DNA of 11,462 nucleotides from Bacillota bacterium (lineage in GTDB: Bacteria; Bacillota; Clostridia; Christensenellales; Aristaeellaceae), in contig JAEYAR010000133.1 of NCBI GenBank assembly GCA_023404715.1, positions 1 to 11,462 of the forward strand, in the 5' to 3' direction. Every line of letters starts with the position of its first letter. Position 1 is the first letter of the stretch. The notes under the pieces were generated by a model, which was not told the DNA's origin, made no database searches, and saw only the letters and a list, made by a program, of their open reading frames with translations. The position numbers were made by a program, and so were the translations under genes. Below are positions 1 to 6,344 of the stretch, piece by piece.

Positions 1-86
1 TTCCCATCCCGAACACAGAAGTTAAGCCCTTATGCGTCGATGGTACTTGGCTGGTGACGGCCCGGGAGAGTAGATCGCTGCCGGAT
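1..86 (+). rRNA. rrf: 5S ribosomal RNA, 3' part
   Basis: The window opens inside a 5S rRNA. The conserved loop stretch TTCCCATCCCGAACACAGAA, then GTTAAGCCC, GATGGTACTTGG and the 3' GGGAGAGTAGATCGCTGCCGG segment are typical of bacterial 5S. The 5' portion, roughly 30 bases, lies outside the window. The exact 3' end is uncertain by a few bases. A rho-independent terminator follows directly, so this is the end of an rRNA operon or a stand-alone 5S gene. Confidence 0.95.
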
Positions 87-91
87 CCCAT

Positions 92-120
92 AAAGAGAGT
101 TGCATGGCAACTCTCTTTTT
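92..120 (+). terminator. rRNA operon intrinsic terminator
   Basis: The arm AAAGAGAGTTGC (92-103) pairs perfectly with GCAACTCTCTTT (107-118) across a three-base loop and runs into a T tract (116-120). It lies a few bases after the 5S end and should stop rRNA transcription before the next gene. Confidence 0.92.
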
Positions 121-160
121 ACGTATATAATATAAATAGCCTGCCATGCGTTCATTGCGT

Positions 161-189
161 TTGACGGCTTAGGCCATCTATGTTACAAT
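161..189 (+). promoter_or_regulatory. Promoter for the CHAP amidase gene
   Basis: TTGACG (161-166) and TACAAT (184-189) are separated by exactly 17 bases, a near-consensus housekeeping sigma promoter. Transcription should start near 196, about 68 bases before the chosen GTG start. The AT-rich stretch upstream (about 122-139) could act as an UP-like element, which is inference. Confidence 0.82.
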
Positions 190-190
190 A

Positions 191-223
191 AAAGACGCTG
201 TGCAGAGAATGTGCGGCGTCTTT
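191..223 (+). promoter_or_regulatory. Inverted repeat at the transcription start
   Basis: AAAGACGC (191-198) is complementary to GCGTCTTT (216-223). The inner bases can continue the stem with several G-U pairs around an AGAGAAT loop. The predicted transcription start (about 196) falls within the left arm, so RNA from the promoter at 161-189 would carry only part of the stem. It could be an operator-like dyad, or a back-up terminator for read-through from the rRNA genes. The function is unknown. Confidence 0.35.
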
Positions 224-263
224 CGTTATGTATTATGAAGAAAAAGATCATGGAGGGAACGGT

Positions 264-1115
264 GTGAGACGACTGACGTGTATTTTGGCGGCGGCATTGC
301 TGCTGTTCATGCCGGTCATTCGAGGCGGCGCGGAAGATGCGGTGGATGCGCAGATCGAATCCGTACTCGAGATATGCGTGGAAGAGCTGGGTTATACCGC
401 GACGAAGGGCGGATTCAGCAAATACGGCGAGTGGGCGGGGGGCGCTTATAAGGAGTGGTGTTCGGAGTTCGTCTCCTGGTGCACGCAGCAGGCCGGAGAG
501 CGCATGAGCGAGCCGCTGCTGGACGTGCTATACCCAATGCAGGCGGAGTGTCAGACGGGCGTGGATTGGTTCATCCAGCGCGGACGCTACGTGACCACGA
601 CGGGCACGCTCAAGGGCTACGGCGAGCAGTGGCATTGGTCCGACGGCGTATCCACGGCAGAACGCCCGTATATCCCGCAGCGGGGCGATCTGATTTATAT
701 CGAATGGTACAAGTACAACCGCATCGATCACGTAGGCATCGTGGAATACCTGACGCGGGATATGGACGGAGCGATCCTCATCCACACGATCGAAGGCAAT
801 AACAAAATCCTGGGCCCCTCCCCCACGAACGTTCAGCGCTATACATACCGCTTGGACGACGCCAGCATCCGCGGTTACGGCGTGACGCGCGACGATGCGG
901 TCGGCACTACGCTGCAAAAGGGGCACGAGAGCGACGCGGTCGCGGCATTGCAACGCTGGCTTACGGCCACGGGGCATTACGCCGACGAGGCCACGGGCAA
1001 GTTCAACGCGCGCACGGAGGAGGCCGTCAAGGCGTTTCAAAGGGAAGCCGGGTTATCTGCCACGGGCATCGCGGACGCGCAGACGCAGCGCGCCCTGAAA
1101 GAGGCGGCGCAATAA
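264..1115 (+). CDS. Secreted CHAP-domain wall hydrolase with peptidoglycan-binding domain
   Basis: A 283-residue exported protein, probably an amidase or endopeptidase that cuts peptidoglycan outside the cell. The GTG at 264 is chosen because GGAGGG (252-257) sits six bases before it and the protein then begins with a short basic stretch and a hydrophobic signal segment (about residues 4-20). The in-frame ATG at 228 has no ribosome binding site. Residues about 32-180 resemble a CHAP (NlpC/P60-like) domain: the probable nucleophile is Cys66 in the EWCSEFVSWC motif, the probable base is His156 in DHVGIVEY, and the polar partner is in the IEGNN stretch (177-181). Residues 217-283 form one PG_binding_1 domain (DAVAALQRWL, then AVKAFQREAGL). 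The gene stands alone behind its own promoter and ends in a shared convergent terminator. The fold assignment is firm, but the exact bond cut and the role (growth, separation or lysis) are not known. Confidence 0.88.
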   Translation: MRRLTCILAAALLLFMPVIRGGAEDAVDAQIESVLEICVEELGYTATKGGFSKYGEWAGGAYKEWCSEFVSWCTQQAGERMSEPLLDVLYPMQAECQTGVDWFIQRGRYVTTTGTLKGYGEQWHWSDGVSTAERPYIPQRGDLIYIEWYKYNRIDHVGIVEYLTRDMDGAILIHTIEGNNKILGPSPTNVQRYTYRLDDASIRGYGVTRDDAVGTTLQKGHESDAVAALQRWLTATGHYADEATGKFNARTEEAVKAFQREAGLSATGIADAQTQRALKEAAQ

Positions 1116-1147
1116 AAAAGAGGGATTGCCCTCTTTTTTATTGCGCC
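1106..1147. terminator. Bidirectional terminator shared by convergent genes
   Basis: GGCGCAATAAAAAAGAGGG (1106-1124) is a perfect 19-base complement of 1129-1147, with loop ATTG. The A run on one side and T run on the other make it an intrinsic terminator on both strands. Each arm contains the end of one coding sequence: the TAA of the plus-strand gene is 1113-1115 and that of the minus-strand gene is 1140-1138. Both reading frames therefore finish with the same GGCGCAATAA. Confidence 0.93.
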
Positions 1148-2682
1148 TTATCCTTCTTGAACGTCATATTCGGGAAGAGTCTCTCCATGCGTTCGTCGCC
1201 GAAGCGCGCGTCGAAAAAGGATTCTACGAAGCCGCGCGGCGGCTGCCCCGCGTCGCGCAGGCTCCAGCGCAGCACGGCCCAGGCGCTGAGGGCCATATCT
1301 ATGCACAGCAGCGCGCATACGACCCATGTGAGCGGCTTGCCGATCTTATCGGGGATGCGCAGAATCCAGGCGTTGAGCAGCGGAAATAGGTTTTTGATCC
1401 AGTAGCAGGAGAGCACGCCCCAGAAGAACGCGTACAGCAGGCAGATGCGCCCGTTTACATTGTAAGGCATCTGCGAATAATCCCACGAGGTGGAGCCGAA
1501 GACCATCTCCTGTGTCCAGGAGCAGGCATATTCGACCACGCTGCCGATGACCGCGCCGAAGAAGAGGATGTGCAGGTCGCGGTGGAAGCGCAGGAAGTAA
1601 AGCCCGATCGTCAGCGCGACGCAGCCAAAGCCGTATACCGGGTTAAACGGCCCCCAGATGACGCCCACGCGGTTTTCATAGTGGCCGCGCGTCAGCAGGC
1701 AAAACAGCGTTTCGATCACCACGCCCAGAAAGCAGCCGAGAAAGAAGATCCAAAAGAGCTTGTAAAAGTTAACGCCCTGCGCAAAGCGGTTCTCCTGTCT
1801 CTCGATGCGCTCGATTTCGCGCTCGTCGACGCTCTTGATGCGCTCGATGGTGTCGGCAAGCGCCTGCCTGTAGTTCACAGAGGTCGCGCTGGGATTGCGC
1901 CTAATCAGCTTGCCCAGATCCTGACCGGACTGCGAGCGCAGGCGCTCGATCGCCTCGCGGCAGGCGGCGTAGCGCTGGTGCAGCTCCGTACGGATTTCCT
2001 CCGGCAGATCCTGCAGGGCGGCGGCGCGGGCGTGGATATCGTCGAGCAAGTCCTCCGTACGCTCGCGCAGCTGTTCCTTTGTCTGCCCGGCGGCCTGCTC
2101 AAAGGCCGCTAGGCGCGCGTGGATTGCTTCGGCCTCCTTGCGCAACAGCTCGCTCTGCTCGATGAGCTTGCGCAGGTTGTAGGCCGAGCGGAAGGACGAG
2201 ACGAAGTCGTACACAAAGACGACGCTGACGACGAAGACGAGCGCGCCGACCATTTGACCGGACAGATAGAAGACGAAGCGCTCGAGGACGGGCTGCAAAA
2301 AGGCGATCAACGCGACGCTGAGCGCGCCCCACGCGAGCGACGAGGTCAGGCAGATATGGCCGTTCAGATTAAAGCGCTTATGGCTGTAATCCCAATAGCG
2401 TACCTTGAACAGGCGCTCCATACAAACACCGGTGAAGTATTCGAGCAGGGTTGCCGCGAGCATGCCCAGCAGAAAGACCAGCGCGTAGTTTGTGCGCACG
2501 GGCAGCGTAAAGATCAGAATGATGACCGCGCCAAAGCCATAGATCGGCAGGAACGGCCCCTTCATAAAACCGCGATTGACCGGCTTGTGTTTGGAAAAGG
2601 ACACGACGGTCGATTCGAAACACCAACCGATAAAGCAGTATAGATAGAAAAACAGCATCCATTGCGTCCAATGATAGGCCAT
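1138..2682 (-). CDS. Duplicated CmpB/DUF1113-type membrane protein with helical linker
   Basis: A 514-residue integral membrane protein built as two copies of the family Pfam calls putative ABC-transporter type IV (PF06541, formerly DUF1113). The first copy (about residues 5-160) has GPFLPIYGFG (42-51), EY (81-82), WDYS (97-100) and LNGHICL (106-112). The second (about 305-470) repeats them as GPFNPVYGFG (344-353), EY (384-385), WDYS (400-403) and VNGRICL (409-415). The offset is a nearly constant 302-303 residues, so the copies are colinear. Between them (about 165-300) is a highly charged, Glu/Arg/Leu-rich stretch likely to form a long helix or coiled coil. GGGGAGGA lies about eight bases before the ATG. 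No ATPase partner is adjacent, so a transporter role is only a family label. Biochemical function is unknown. Confidence 0.85.
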   Translation of the reverse strand: MAYHWTQWMLFFYLYCFIGWCFESTVVSFSKHKPVNRGFMKGPFLPIYGFGAVIILIFTLPVRTNYALVFLLGMLAATLLEYFTGVCMERLFKVRYWDYSHKRFNLNGHICLTSSLAWGALSVALIAFLQPVLERFVFYLSGQMVGALVFVVSVVFVYDFVSSFRSAYNLRKLIEQSELLRKEAEAIHARLAAFEQAAGQTKEQLRERTEDLLDDIHARAAALQDLPEEIRTELHQRYAACREAIERLRSQSGQDLGKLIRRNPSATSVNYRQALADTIERIKSVDEREIERIERQENRFAQGVNFYKLFWIFFLGCFLGVVIETLFCLLTRGHYENRVGVIWGPFNPVYGFGCVALTIGLYFLRFHRDLHILFFGAVIGSVVEYACSWTQEMVFGSTSWDYSQMPYNVNGRICLLYAFFWGVLSCYWIKNLFPLLNAWILRIPDKIGKPLTWVVCALLCIDMALSAWAVLRWSLRDAGQPPRGFVESFFDARFGDERMERLFPNMTFKKDKAQ

Positions 2683-2720
2683 GGCTCTTTTCCTCCCCGT
2701 CTTCCTCGCCCATGGCTATG

Positions 2721-2749
2721 ATTATAGCAAGCAAAAAATGCGCTGGCAA
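2721..2749 (-). promoter_or_regulatory. Promoter for the duplicated membrane protein gene
   Basis: Read on the minus strand, TTGCCA (2749-2744) and a perfect TATAAT (2726-2721) are separated by 17 bases. The expected start near 2714 gives a leader of about 32 bases. This gene is therefore transcribed independently of the gene upstream, which has its own terminator at 2790-2823. Confidence 0.85.
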
Positions 2750-2789
2750 GGCCTGGACGACATAAATCGACAACTTTCGCGCGCGGGTC

Positions 2790-2823
2790 AAAACAAAAGG
2801 AGGAACCGGCGAGCGGTTCCTCC
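2790..2823 (-). terminator. Terminator of the FMN-binding-like gene
   Basis: On the minus strand GGAGGAACCG (2823-2814) pairs perfectly with CGGTTCCTCC (2808-2799) across a five-base loop and is followed by TTTTGTTTT (2798-2790). It begins 18 bases past the stop codon at 2842. Confidence 0.92.
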
Positions 2824-2841
2824 ATGGCGATTCACGTCCTC

Positions 2842-3351
2842 TTACTTGGCAGCCTTGGCAGCCTCGATCAGGCCCTTCACATAGCCCAGCGTATCGACCA
2901 GCGTGCAGCCGGAGACGGCGTCGACCATCTCTTCGGCCGTCTTGCCTTCGATGGCGGCTTCCAGCTCGGCGACGGTCTTACCGGTCACGAAGTCTTCGAT
3001 CGCGGCGTAGTTGGCATCCAGCGAGATGGTCGAGCCAGCGGCGGCCATGTTCTCGCTATAAGCGGCGGCGTTCACCTTCTTGGAGGCCAGGACCTTGCCC
3101 TCCGGATAGCTCTGACCGAAATCCGCGTCGCTGTTGGGCACGCCCACGCTCGTATCGGCCGCCATGAACTGGAACTCGTCGATGTACGCATCGGCGATCT
3201 TGTCGCCCTGCATCGCAACGGTCATCACCGCGAAGCACTTCGTGCCGTGCGCGGCGTACTCGACCTGACCGATCTTGACCGCATCCTCAGCGAGCGCGAA
3301 AGCGGGGATCATCATGCAAATGACGAGCAACAGGGAGAGAAACTTTTTCAT
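2842..3351 (-). CDS. Small secreted FMN-binding-like protein
   Basis: A 169-residue exported protein. The ATG at 3351 is chosen because AAAGGAGG lies nine bases upstream and a textbook signal peptide follows: MKKF, a hydrophobic core (about residues 4-17), then likely cleavage at ALA|ED after residue 21. An ATG nine bases earlier is too close to the ribosome binding site. The mature part alternates beta-like segments with a VTGKTVAELEAAI helix and ends with VSGCTLVDTLGYVKGLIEAA (146-165). That resembles the C-terminal SGAT(T/S) motif of FMN-binding (FMN_bind-type) domains and small secreted relatives, in which a Thr can carry FMN. Here Cys148 takes the usual Ala position. The gene has its own promoter and terminator. 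A role in extracytoplasmic electron transfer is possible, but cofactor binding is inferred from weak motif similarity. No lipoprotein cysteine is present. Confidence 0.72.
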   Translation of the reverse strand: MKKFLSLLLVICMMIPAFALAEDAVKIGQVEYAAHGTKCFAVMTVAMQGDKIADAYIDEFQFMAADTSVGVPNSDADFGQSYPEGKVLASKKVNAAAYSENMAAAGSTISLDANYAAIEDFVTGKTVAELEAAIEGKTAEEMVDAVSGCTLVDTLGYVKGLIEAAKAAK

Positions 3352-3369
3352 GGGAATCATCCTCCTTTG

Positions 3370-3388
3370 GGATGCCTGTCCGGCATCC
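3370..3388 (-). promoter_or_regulatory. 5' leader hairpin before the FMN-binding-like gene
   Basis: On the minus strand GGATGCC (3388-3382) pairs with GGCATCC (3376-3370) across the loop GGACA. It begins about seven bases into the predicted transcript and ends about four bases before the GGAGG ribosome binding site. Such a 5' hairpin may protect the mRNA from 5' decay. No riboswitch class was recognised. Confidence 0.5.
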
Positions 3389-3401
3389 ATCATTTAGCAT
3401 C

Positions 3402-3430
3402 ATTATATCGCGGCGCATTCACGTTTGCAA
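3402..3430 (-). promoter_or_regulatory. Promoter for the FMN-binding-like gene
   Basis: On the minus strand TTGCAA (3430-3425) and TATAAT (3407-3402) are separated by 17 bases, a near-consensus housekeeping promoter. The predicted start near 3395 gives a leader of about 44 bases containing a hairpin. The promoter lies only about 36 bases past the stop of the flavin reductase-like gene. No terminator was seen between them, so operon read-through may add to expression. Confidence 0.85.
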
Positions 3431-3465
3431 GAGGAAATCGGGTAATTATTGGAATATGACTGTCT

Positions 3466-4113
3466 TTAACCTTTGCGCCTTGAACCTCGCGCCTGCGGCA
3501 AACGCCTCGCCAGCACCTCATCCGAGGCGACCGAGTACCCGAAGAACCCGAGCACCCGCCCTAGCGCGTAGTATTCGCCGTGGCTGTAGGCGCATAGCTG
3601 CGCGCGCTCCATGTGAAGCTCGCCCTTTTCGCCGAAGAGATCCTCCTTGACATAGACCTCGAGGATTCGGGCGAGGAACAGGTCGTGGCTGCCCAGCTCC
3701 TGCACGCTCTGGACGCGGCAGGCCAGGCAGATCGGCGCCTGCTGGATGGCGGGCGCGTCCGTAAGCGCGGGCAGGCACACGGGCGTAAGCGAGCAGGCGG
3801 CGAACTTATCCAGGTCGCGCCCGCTCTTGACGCCGCAGAAATCCGTAGCCTCGCACAGCGCCTGAGAGACGAGGTTCACGTAAAAGCAGCGGCTTTGCAT
3901 CAGCTGCTCGTGGGAGAACCGGGACTTGCGCACGCTGATGGAGAGCATCGGCGGGTCGGAACAAATCGTGCCCGCCCAGGCGACGGTGATGATGTTATCC
4001 TTATCGTACGGCGGCTGCGTGCCCCGGCAGGAGACCATCACGGCGGGTACGGGCGCAAGAAACGTCGTCGCGCCCAGCGGCTTAAAAGCGGAGTCCCTTT
4101 TTTCCTCGGGCAT
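3466..4113 (-). CDS. Flavin reductase-like (flavoredoxin-type) protein
   Basis: A 215-residue cytoplasmic protein of the flavin reductase-like, FMN-binding split-barrel family, which binds FMN and passes electrons to flavin or partner enzymes. The ATG at 4113 is chosen because GAGG lies about seven bases upstream; a GTG six bases earlier is a weaker option. Early residues PVPAVMVSC (21-29), then NIITVAWAGTICSDPPMLSI (40-59) and SRFSHEQLMQSRCFYVNLVS (64-83) match the family's flavin-binding barrel. LGSHDLFLARILEV, near the middle, is the typical later strand. The C-terminus carries a short basic tail (RRLPQARGSRRKG). Only two bases separate the ATG from the stop of the Dabb gene, and the ribosome binding site lies inside that gene's last codons, so translation is probably coupled. 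The electron donor and acceptor cannot be read from sequence. Confidence 0.87.
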   Translation of the reverse strand: MPEEKRDSAFKPLGATTFLAPVPAVMVSCRGTQPPYDKDNIITVAWAGTICSDPPMLSISVRKSRFSHEQLMQSRCFYVNLVSQALCEATDFCGVKSGRDLDKFAACSLTPVCLPALTDAPAIQQAPICLACRVQSVQELGSHDLFLARILEVYVKEDLFGEKGELHMERAQLCAYSHGEYYALGRVLGFFGYSVASDEVLARRLPQARGSRRKG

Positions 4114-4115
4114 GG

Positions 4116-4403
4116 TCACACCTCGTAATCGGCGGCGCAGCTCTTCTCGCGCACCGCGTGCATGTGCGCCTGAACGGGCAGGTGCACGGGGTGCGTGCGG
4201 TAAGCGTCGAGCGCTTCACGCGTTTCAAACAGCGTCGTCAGACAGATATCGCACGAGCGCTCGGAGTGTAGAAGGTCCACGCCGACCTCCAGCTCCTTCA
4301 TGCCCTCGATCTTCCCCTGCATGGAACGCAGCTTGGCGGCGGTCGCTTGAATGTTTTCCGGGCTCTTGTCCTTGAGCCAGAACATGACGATATGACGGAT
4401 CAT
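4116..4403 (-). CDS. Dabb (stress-responsive alpha/beta barrel) domain protein
   Basis: A 95-residue dimeric alpha/beta-barrel-type protein. It opens with MIRHIVMFWLKD, the characteristic first strand and His of the Dabb family, continues with AAKLRSMQGKIEGMKELEVG (helix, then strand), and ends with a THPVHLPVQAHMHAV helix. The whole protein is the domain. An AGGAGG about eight bases before the ATG supports the start. Family members range from plant stress proteins to polyketide cyclases and small uncharacterised bacterial enzymes, so substrate and reaction are unknown. It lies third in the operon, 32 bases after the secreted protein gene and two bases before the flavin reductase ATG. That suggests it acts with the flavin reductase, perhaps on the same small molecule; this is inference. 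Confidence 0.9.
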   Translation of the reverse strand: MIRHIVMFWLKDKSPENIQATAAKLRSMQGKIEGMKELEVGVDLLHSERSCDICLTTLFETREALDAYRTHPVHLPVQAHMHAVREKSCAADYEV

Positions 4404-4428
4404 CGATAGAACCTCCTCTTCATGATTG

Positions 4429-4445
4429 CGCCCGCTTAGCGGGCG
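4429..4445 (-). promoter_or_regulatory. Hairpin with a stop codon in its loop
   Basis: CGCCCGC (4429-4435) is complementary to GCGGGCG (4439-4445), and the three-base loop (4436-4438) is the TAA stop of the secreted protein gene. No T run follows on the minus strand, so termination is unlikely. It could stabilise the upstream mRNA segment or set the ratio between the first two and last two operon genes. Confidence 0.45.
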
Positions 4446-5044
4446 GACGTCGCCTCGTAGACGAGGCGCATGGCCGCGACCGCGGCGTCCTCCATATAAA
4501 ACGTCAGGGTGTAGGCGCCCAGCGGGTTGCCCTGCGCGCCTTCCGTGTCGAAAGTATAGTGGATAGCCTCCTCGAAGCCGAAATCCCCATCCTCCGTGTT
4601 CTCTTCGCTTTGGGCGCTGCTAGCGGGGAACTGGGCCAGCAGGGCTTCGCGCGCCTCGCCGATTTGAATGCCGCGCACGGTGGGCAGCGGGAAGCCGGGC
4701 GCATCCCAATAGGCCGCGTAAAGGGTGGCCTCGAGGCTCAGCACCTCGTCCGGCAGGTCGCTGGCGCCCGTCAGTCCCTTCATGGGGTCCAGCAAAGCGC
4801 TGGCGTCCCCGGTCAGGATTTGCAGGATGCCGCCGGCGCAGTAAAATACGATGACCGTGCCGCCCTCGGCCTGGTGCCACCAGCCGTAGCGCTCGGGCGC
4901 GTAGGAGGCCGCAAAGTCCGCGACCGTCTGCTCCGGCACGCTGAAGACGGCCTCTACATCGTCGGGGCCGAAGGGAAGCGGGTCCGCGAGCGACAGCGCG
5001 GGCAGGAGGAGGAGGGCGCAAAGCAGGGATAGCAGTCGTTTCAT
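4436..5044 (-). CDS. Secreted protein of unknown function
   Basis: A 202-residue protein with no family that I recognise. The reading frame stays open upstream, but the ATG at 5044 is clearly the start: GGAGGG lies five bases before it and the signal peptide MKRLLSLLCALLLLPALSLA follows. Cleavage is likely near residue 20, with no lipobox cysteine. The mature protein (about 180 residues) is acidic, with few basic residues. It has a pattern of short strands (EGGTVIVFYCAGGILQI, then LGAYTLTFYMEDAAVAAMRLVYEA at the end) and an acidic EENTEDGDFGFEEA segment before the last strands. It starts 13 bases after the alcohol dehydrogenase stop, so the two are co-transcribed. Why a secreted protein sits between cytoplasmic redox enzymes is not evident. 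Confidence 0.8.
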   Translation of the reverse strand: MKRLLSLLCALLLLPALSLADPLPFGPDDVEAVFSVPEQTVADFAASYAPERYGWWHQAEGGTVIVFYCAGGILQILTGDASALLDPMKGLTGASDLPDEVLSLEATLYAAYWDAPGFPLPTVRGIQIGEAREALLAQFPASSAQSEENTEDGDFGFEEAIHYTFDTEGAQGNPLGAYTLTFYMEDAAVAAMRLVYEATSAR

Positions 5045-5057
5045 CGCCGCCCTCCGC

Positions 5058-6233
5058 TTAGCGCACGGCGAGGCGCAAAACCGCCTCGATGGCCGGCGTA
5101 TCCAACTCCACGAAGTGGCCGCACGTGCCGTTCGGGCCGCGCACGACCTTGGCGGCGAGCGCGGGGATGTCCGCCTCGTTCGCGCCCAGCTCCGCAAAGG
5201 TCACGGGCATGCCCAGGGAGCGGAAGAAAGCCTCCATGCGGTCGATGCCCGCCAGCGCGGTGGCCTCGGGCGCGCGATAATCCATCTCGCAGCCCCATAC
5301 GCGCACGGCAAACTGGGCGAAGCGCATCACGTCCTGCTTGTACACGTAGCGCATCCAGGCGGGGAAGGTCACGGCCAGGCCCGCGCCGTGCGCGCAGTCG
5401 TAGAGCGCGGAAAGCTCGTGCTCGATCTGGTGGGAAGCCCAATCCTGCTCGCGCCCCACGCCGACGCTGTTGTTGTGCGCGAGCATGCCGGCCCACATGA
5501 GGTTCGCGCGCGCGTCGTAATCCGCGGGGTTTTCCATGACGGCCGGCGCGGCTTTGACGATGCCCTGCATCAGGGCCTCGGCCATGCGGTCGGTGAGGTC
5601 GACGCCGCCGGTATGGGTGAAGTAGCGCTCCATGATGTGCGCCAGCATGTCGACGATGCCGCAGGCCGTCTGATAAGGCGGCAGGGTGTAGGTGAGCTCG
5701 GGATTCATGATGGCGAAGAGCGGACGGTTGAGGTCCGTAGACAGACCGCGCTTGAGCATGCCGTCCTCAAGCGTGATGACGGAGGAGTTGGAGCCCTCCG
5801 ACCCGGCGGCTGGGATGGTCAGCACCACGCCGTGCTTCAGGACGGTCTTGGGGGCTACCTTGCCGCAGTAAAAATCCCAGAAATCGCCTTCGTACGGGAT
5901 GCCCAGGGCGATGGCCTTGGCCGTATCGATGGCGCTGCCGCCGCCGATGGGGAGCACGAAGTCGACGCCTTCGCGGCGGCCCAGCGCGATCCCCTCGTAG
6001 ACGAGGCCGCTGCGCGGGTTGGGCTTCACGCCGCTGATCTCTACGTGGGTCAACCCGGCCTCGTCTAAGGAGGCGACGACGCGGTCGTACAGCCCGGAGC
6101 GCTTGACGGATCCCCCGCCGTATACGAGCAGCACGCGCGTGCCGCCCAGCTCGCGAATCAGGGAGCCCGCCTGGCGCTCCGTACCCTTGCCGAACACGAA
6201 ACGCGTGGGGGAATAAAACGCAAAACTCTGCAC
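5058..6233 (-). CDS. Iron-containing alcohol dehydrogenase, butanol dehydrogenase/YqhD type
   Basis: A 391-residue cytoplasmic group III alcohol dehydrogenase that interconverts aldehydes and alcohols with NAD(P)H. The N-terminal Rossmann-like half carries YGGGSVKRSGLYDRV (about 38-52) and the nucleotide-binding PIGGGSAIDTAKAIA (95-109). The metal ligands expected for this family are all present: Asp195 and His199 in GIVDMLAHIMERY, His268 in DWASHQIEHEL and His282 in DCAHGAGLAV. The closest known type is the butanol dehydrogenase/YqhD subgroup, from overall length (about 390) and motif wording; YqhD prefers NADPH. The start is a GTG with AGGAGG eight bases upstream. It is the first gene of a probable operon with a secreted protein, a Dabb protein and a flavin reductase-like protein. 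In a fermenter it could dispose of reducing power or detoxify aldehydes. The substrate cannot be read from sequence. Confidence 0.95.
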   Translation of the reverse strand: MQSFAFYSPTRFVFGKGTERQAGSLIRELGGTRVLLVYGGGSVKRSGLYDRVVASLDEAGLTHVEISGVKPNPRSGLVYEGIALGRREGVDFVLPIGGGSAIDTAKAIALGIPYEGDFWDFYCGKVAPKTVLKHGVVLTIPAAGSEGSNSSVITLEDGMLKRGLSTDLNRPLFAIMNPELTYTLPPYQTACGIVDMLAHIMERYFTHTGGVDLTDRMAEALMQGIVKAAPAVMENPADYDARANLMWAGMLAHNNSVGVGREQDWASHQIEHELSALYDCAHGAGLAVTFPAWMRYVYKQDVMRFAQFAVRVWGCEMDYRAPEATALAGIDRMEAFFRSLGMPVTFAELGANEADIPALAAKVVRGPNGTCGHFVELDTPAIEAVLRLAVR

Positions 6234-6276
6234 TTGAAAAACCTCCTGCTTCTTGATTGAAAACGTACCAACCTAT

Positions 6277-6305
6277 ATAATACCGGTGTGGGAAGGAAAA
6301 TGCAA
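6277..6305 (-). promoter_or_regulatory. Promoter for the alcohol dehydrogenase operon
   Basis: On the minus strand TTGCAT (6305-6300) and TATTAT (6282-6277) are separated by 17 bases. The predicted start lies near 6270, about 37 bases before the GTG start. It is divergent from the promoter at 6345-6373, and the two -35 boxes are about 40 bases apart, close enough for shared regulation. Confidence 0.8.
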
Positions 6306-6344
6306 CGCTTTTTCACGGACGGCTGTTTTTTAAGGTGTGGGGGC

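Noticed and set aside
228..263. Upstream in-frame ATG at 228 as the start of the CHAP protein
   Set aside because: It has no ribosome binding site and would put a charged stretch before the signal peptide. GTG at 264 has GGAGGG at ideal spacing.
1570..2112. Plus-strand open frame inside the duplicated membrane protein gene
   Set aside because: It lies opposite the linker and second membrane half, with Ala/Val/Asp/His-rich shadow composition and no domain.
2824..3459. Plus-strand open frame opposite the FMN-binding-like gene
   Set aside because: It crosses the promoter, leader and terminator of the opposite gene, all well supported, and has shadow-like composition.
5045..5197. N-terminal extension of the secreted protein in the operon
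   Set aside because: The extension is Arg/Ser-rich shadow sequence overlapping the end of the alcohol dehydrogenase. The ATG at 5044 has a ribosome binding site and signal peptide.
5115..6068. Plus-strand open frame opposite the alcohol dehydrogenase
   Set aside because: Low-complexity His/Ala/Gly/Val composition and full overlap with a gene whose catalytic motifs are intact.
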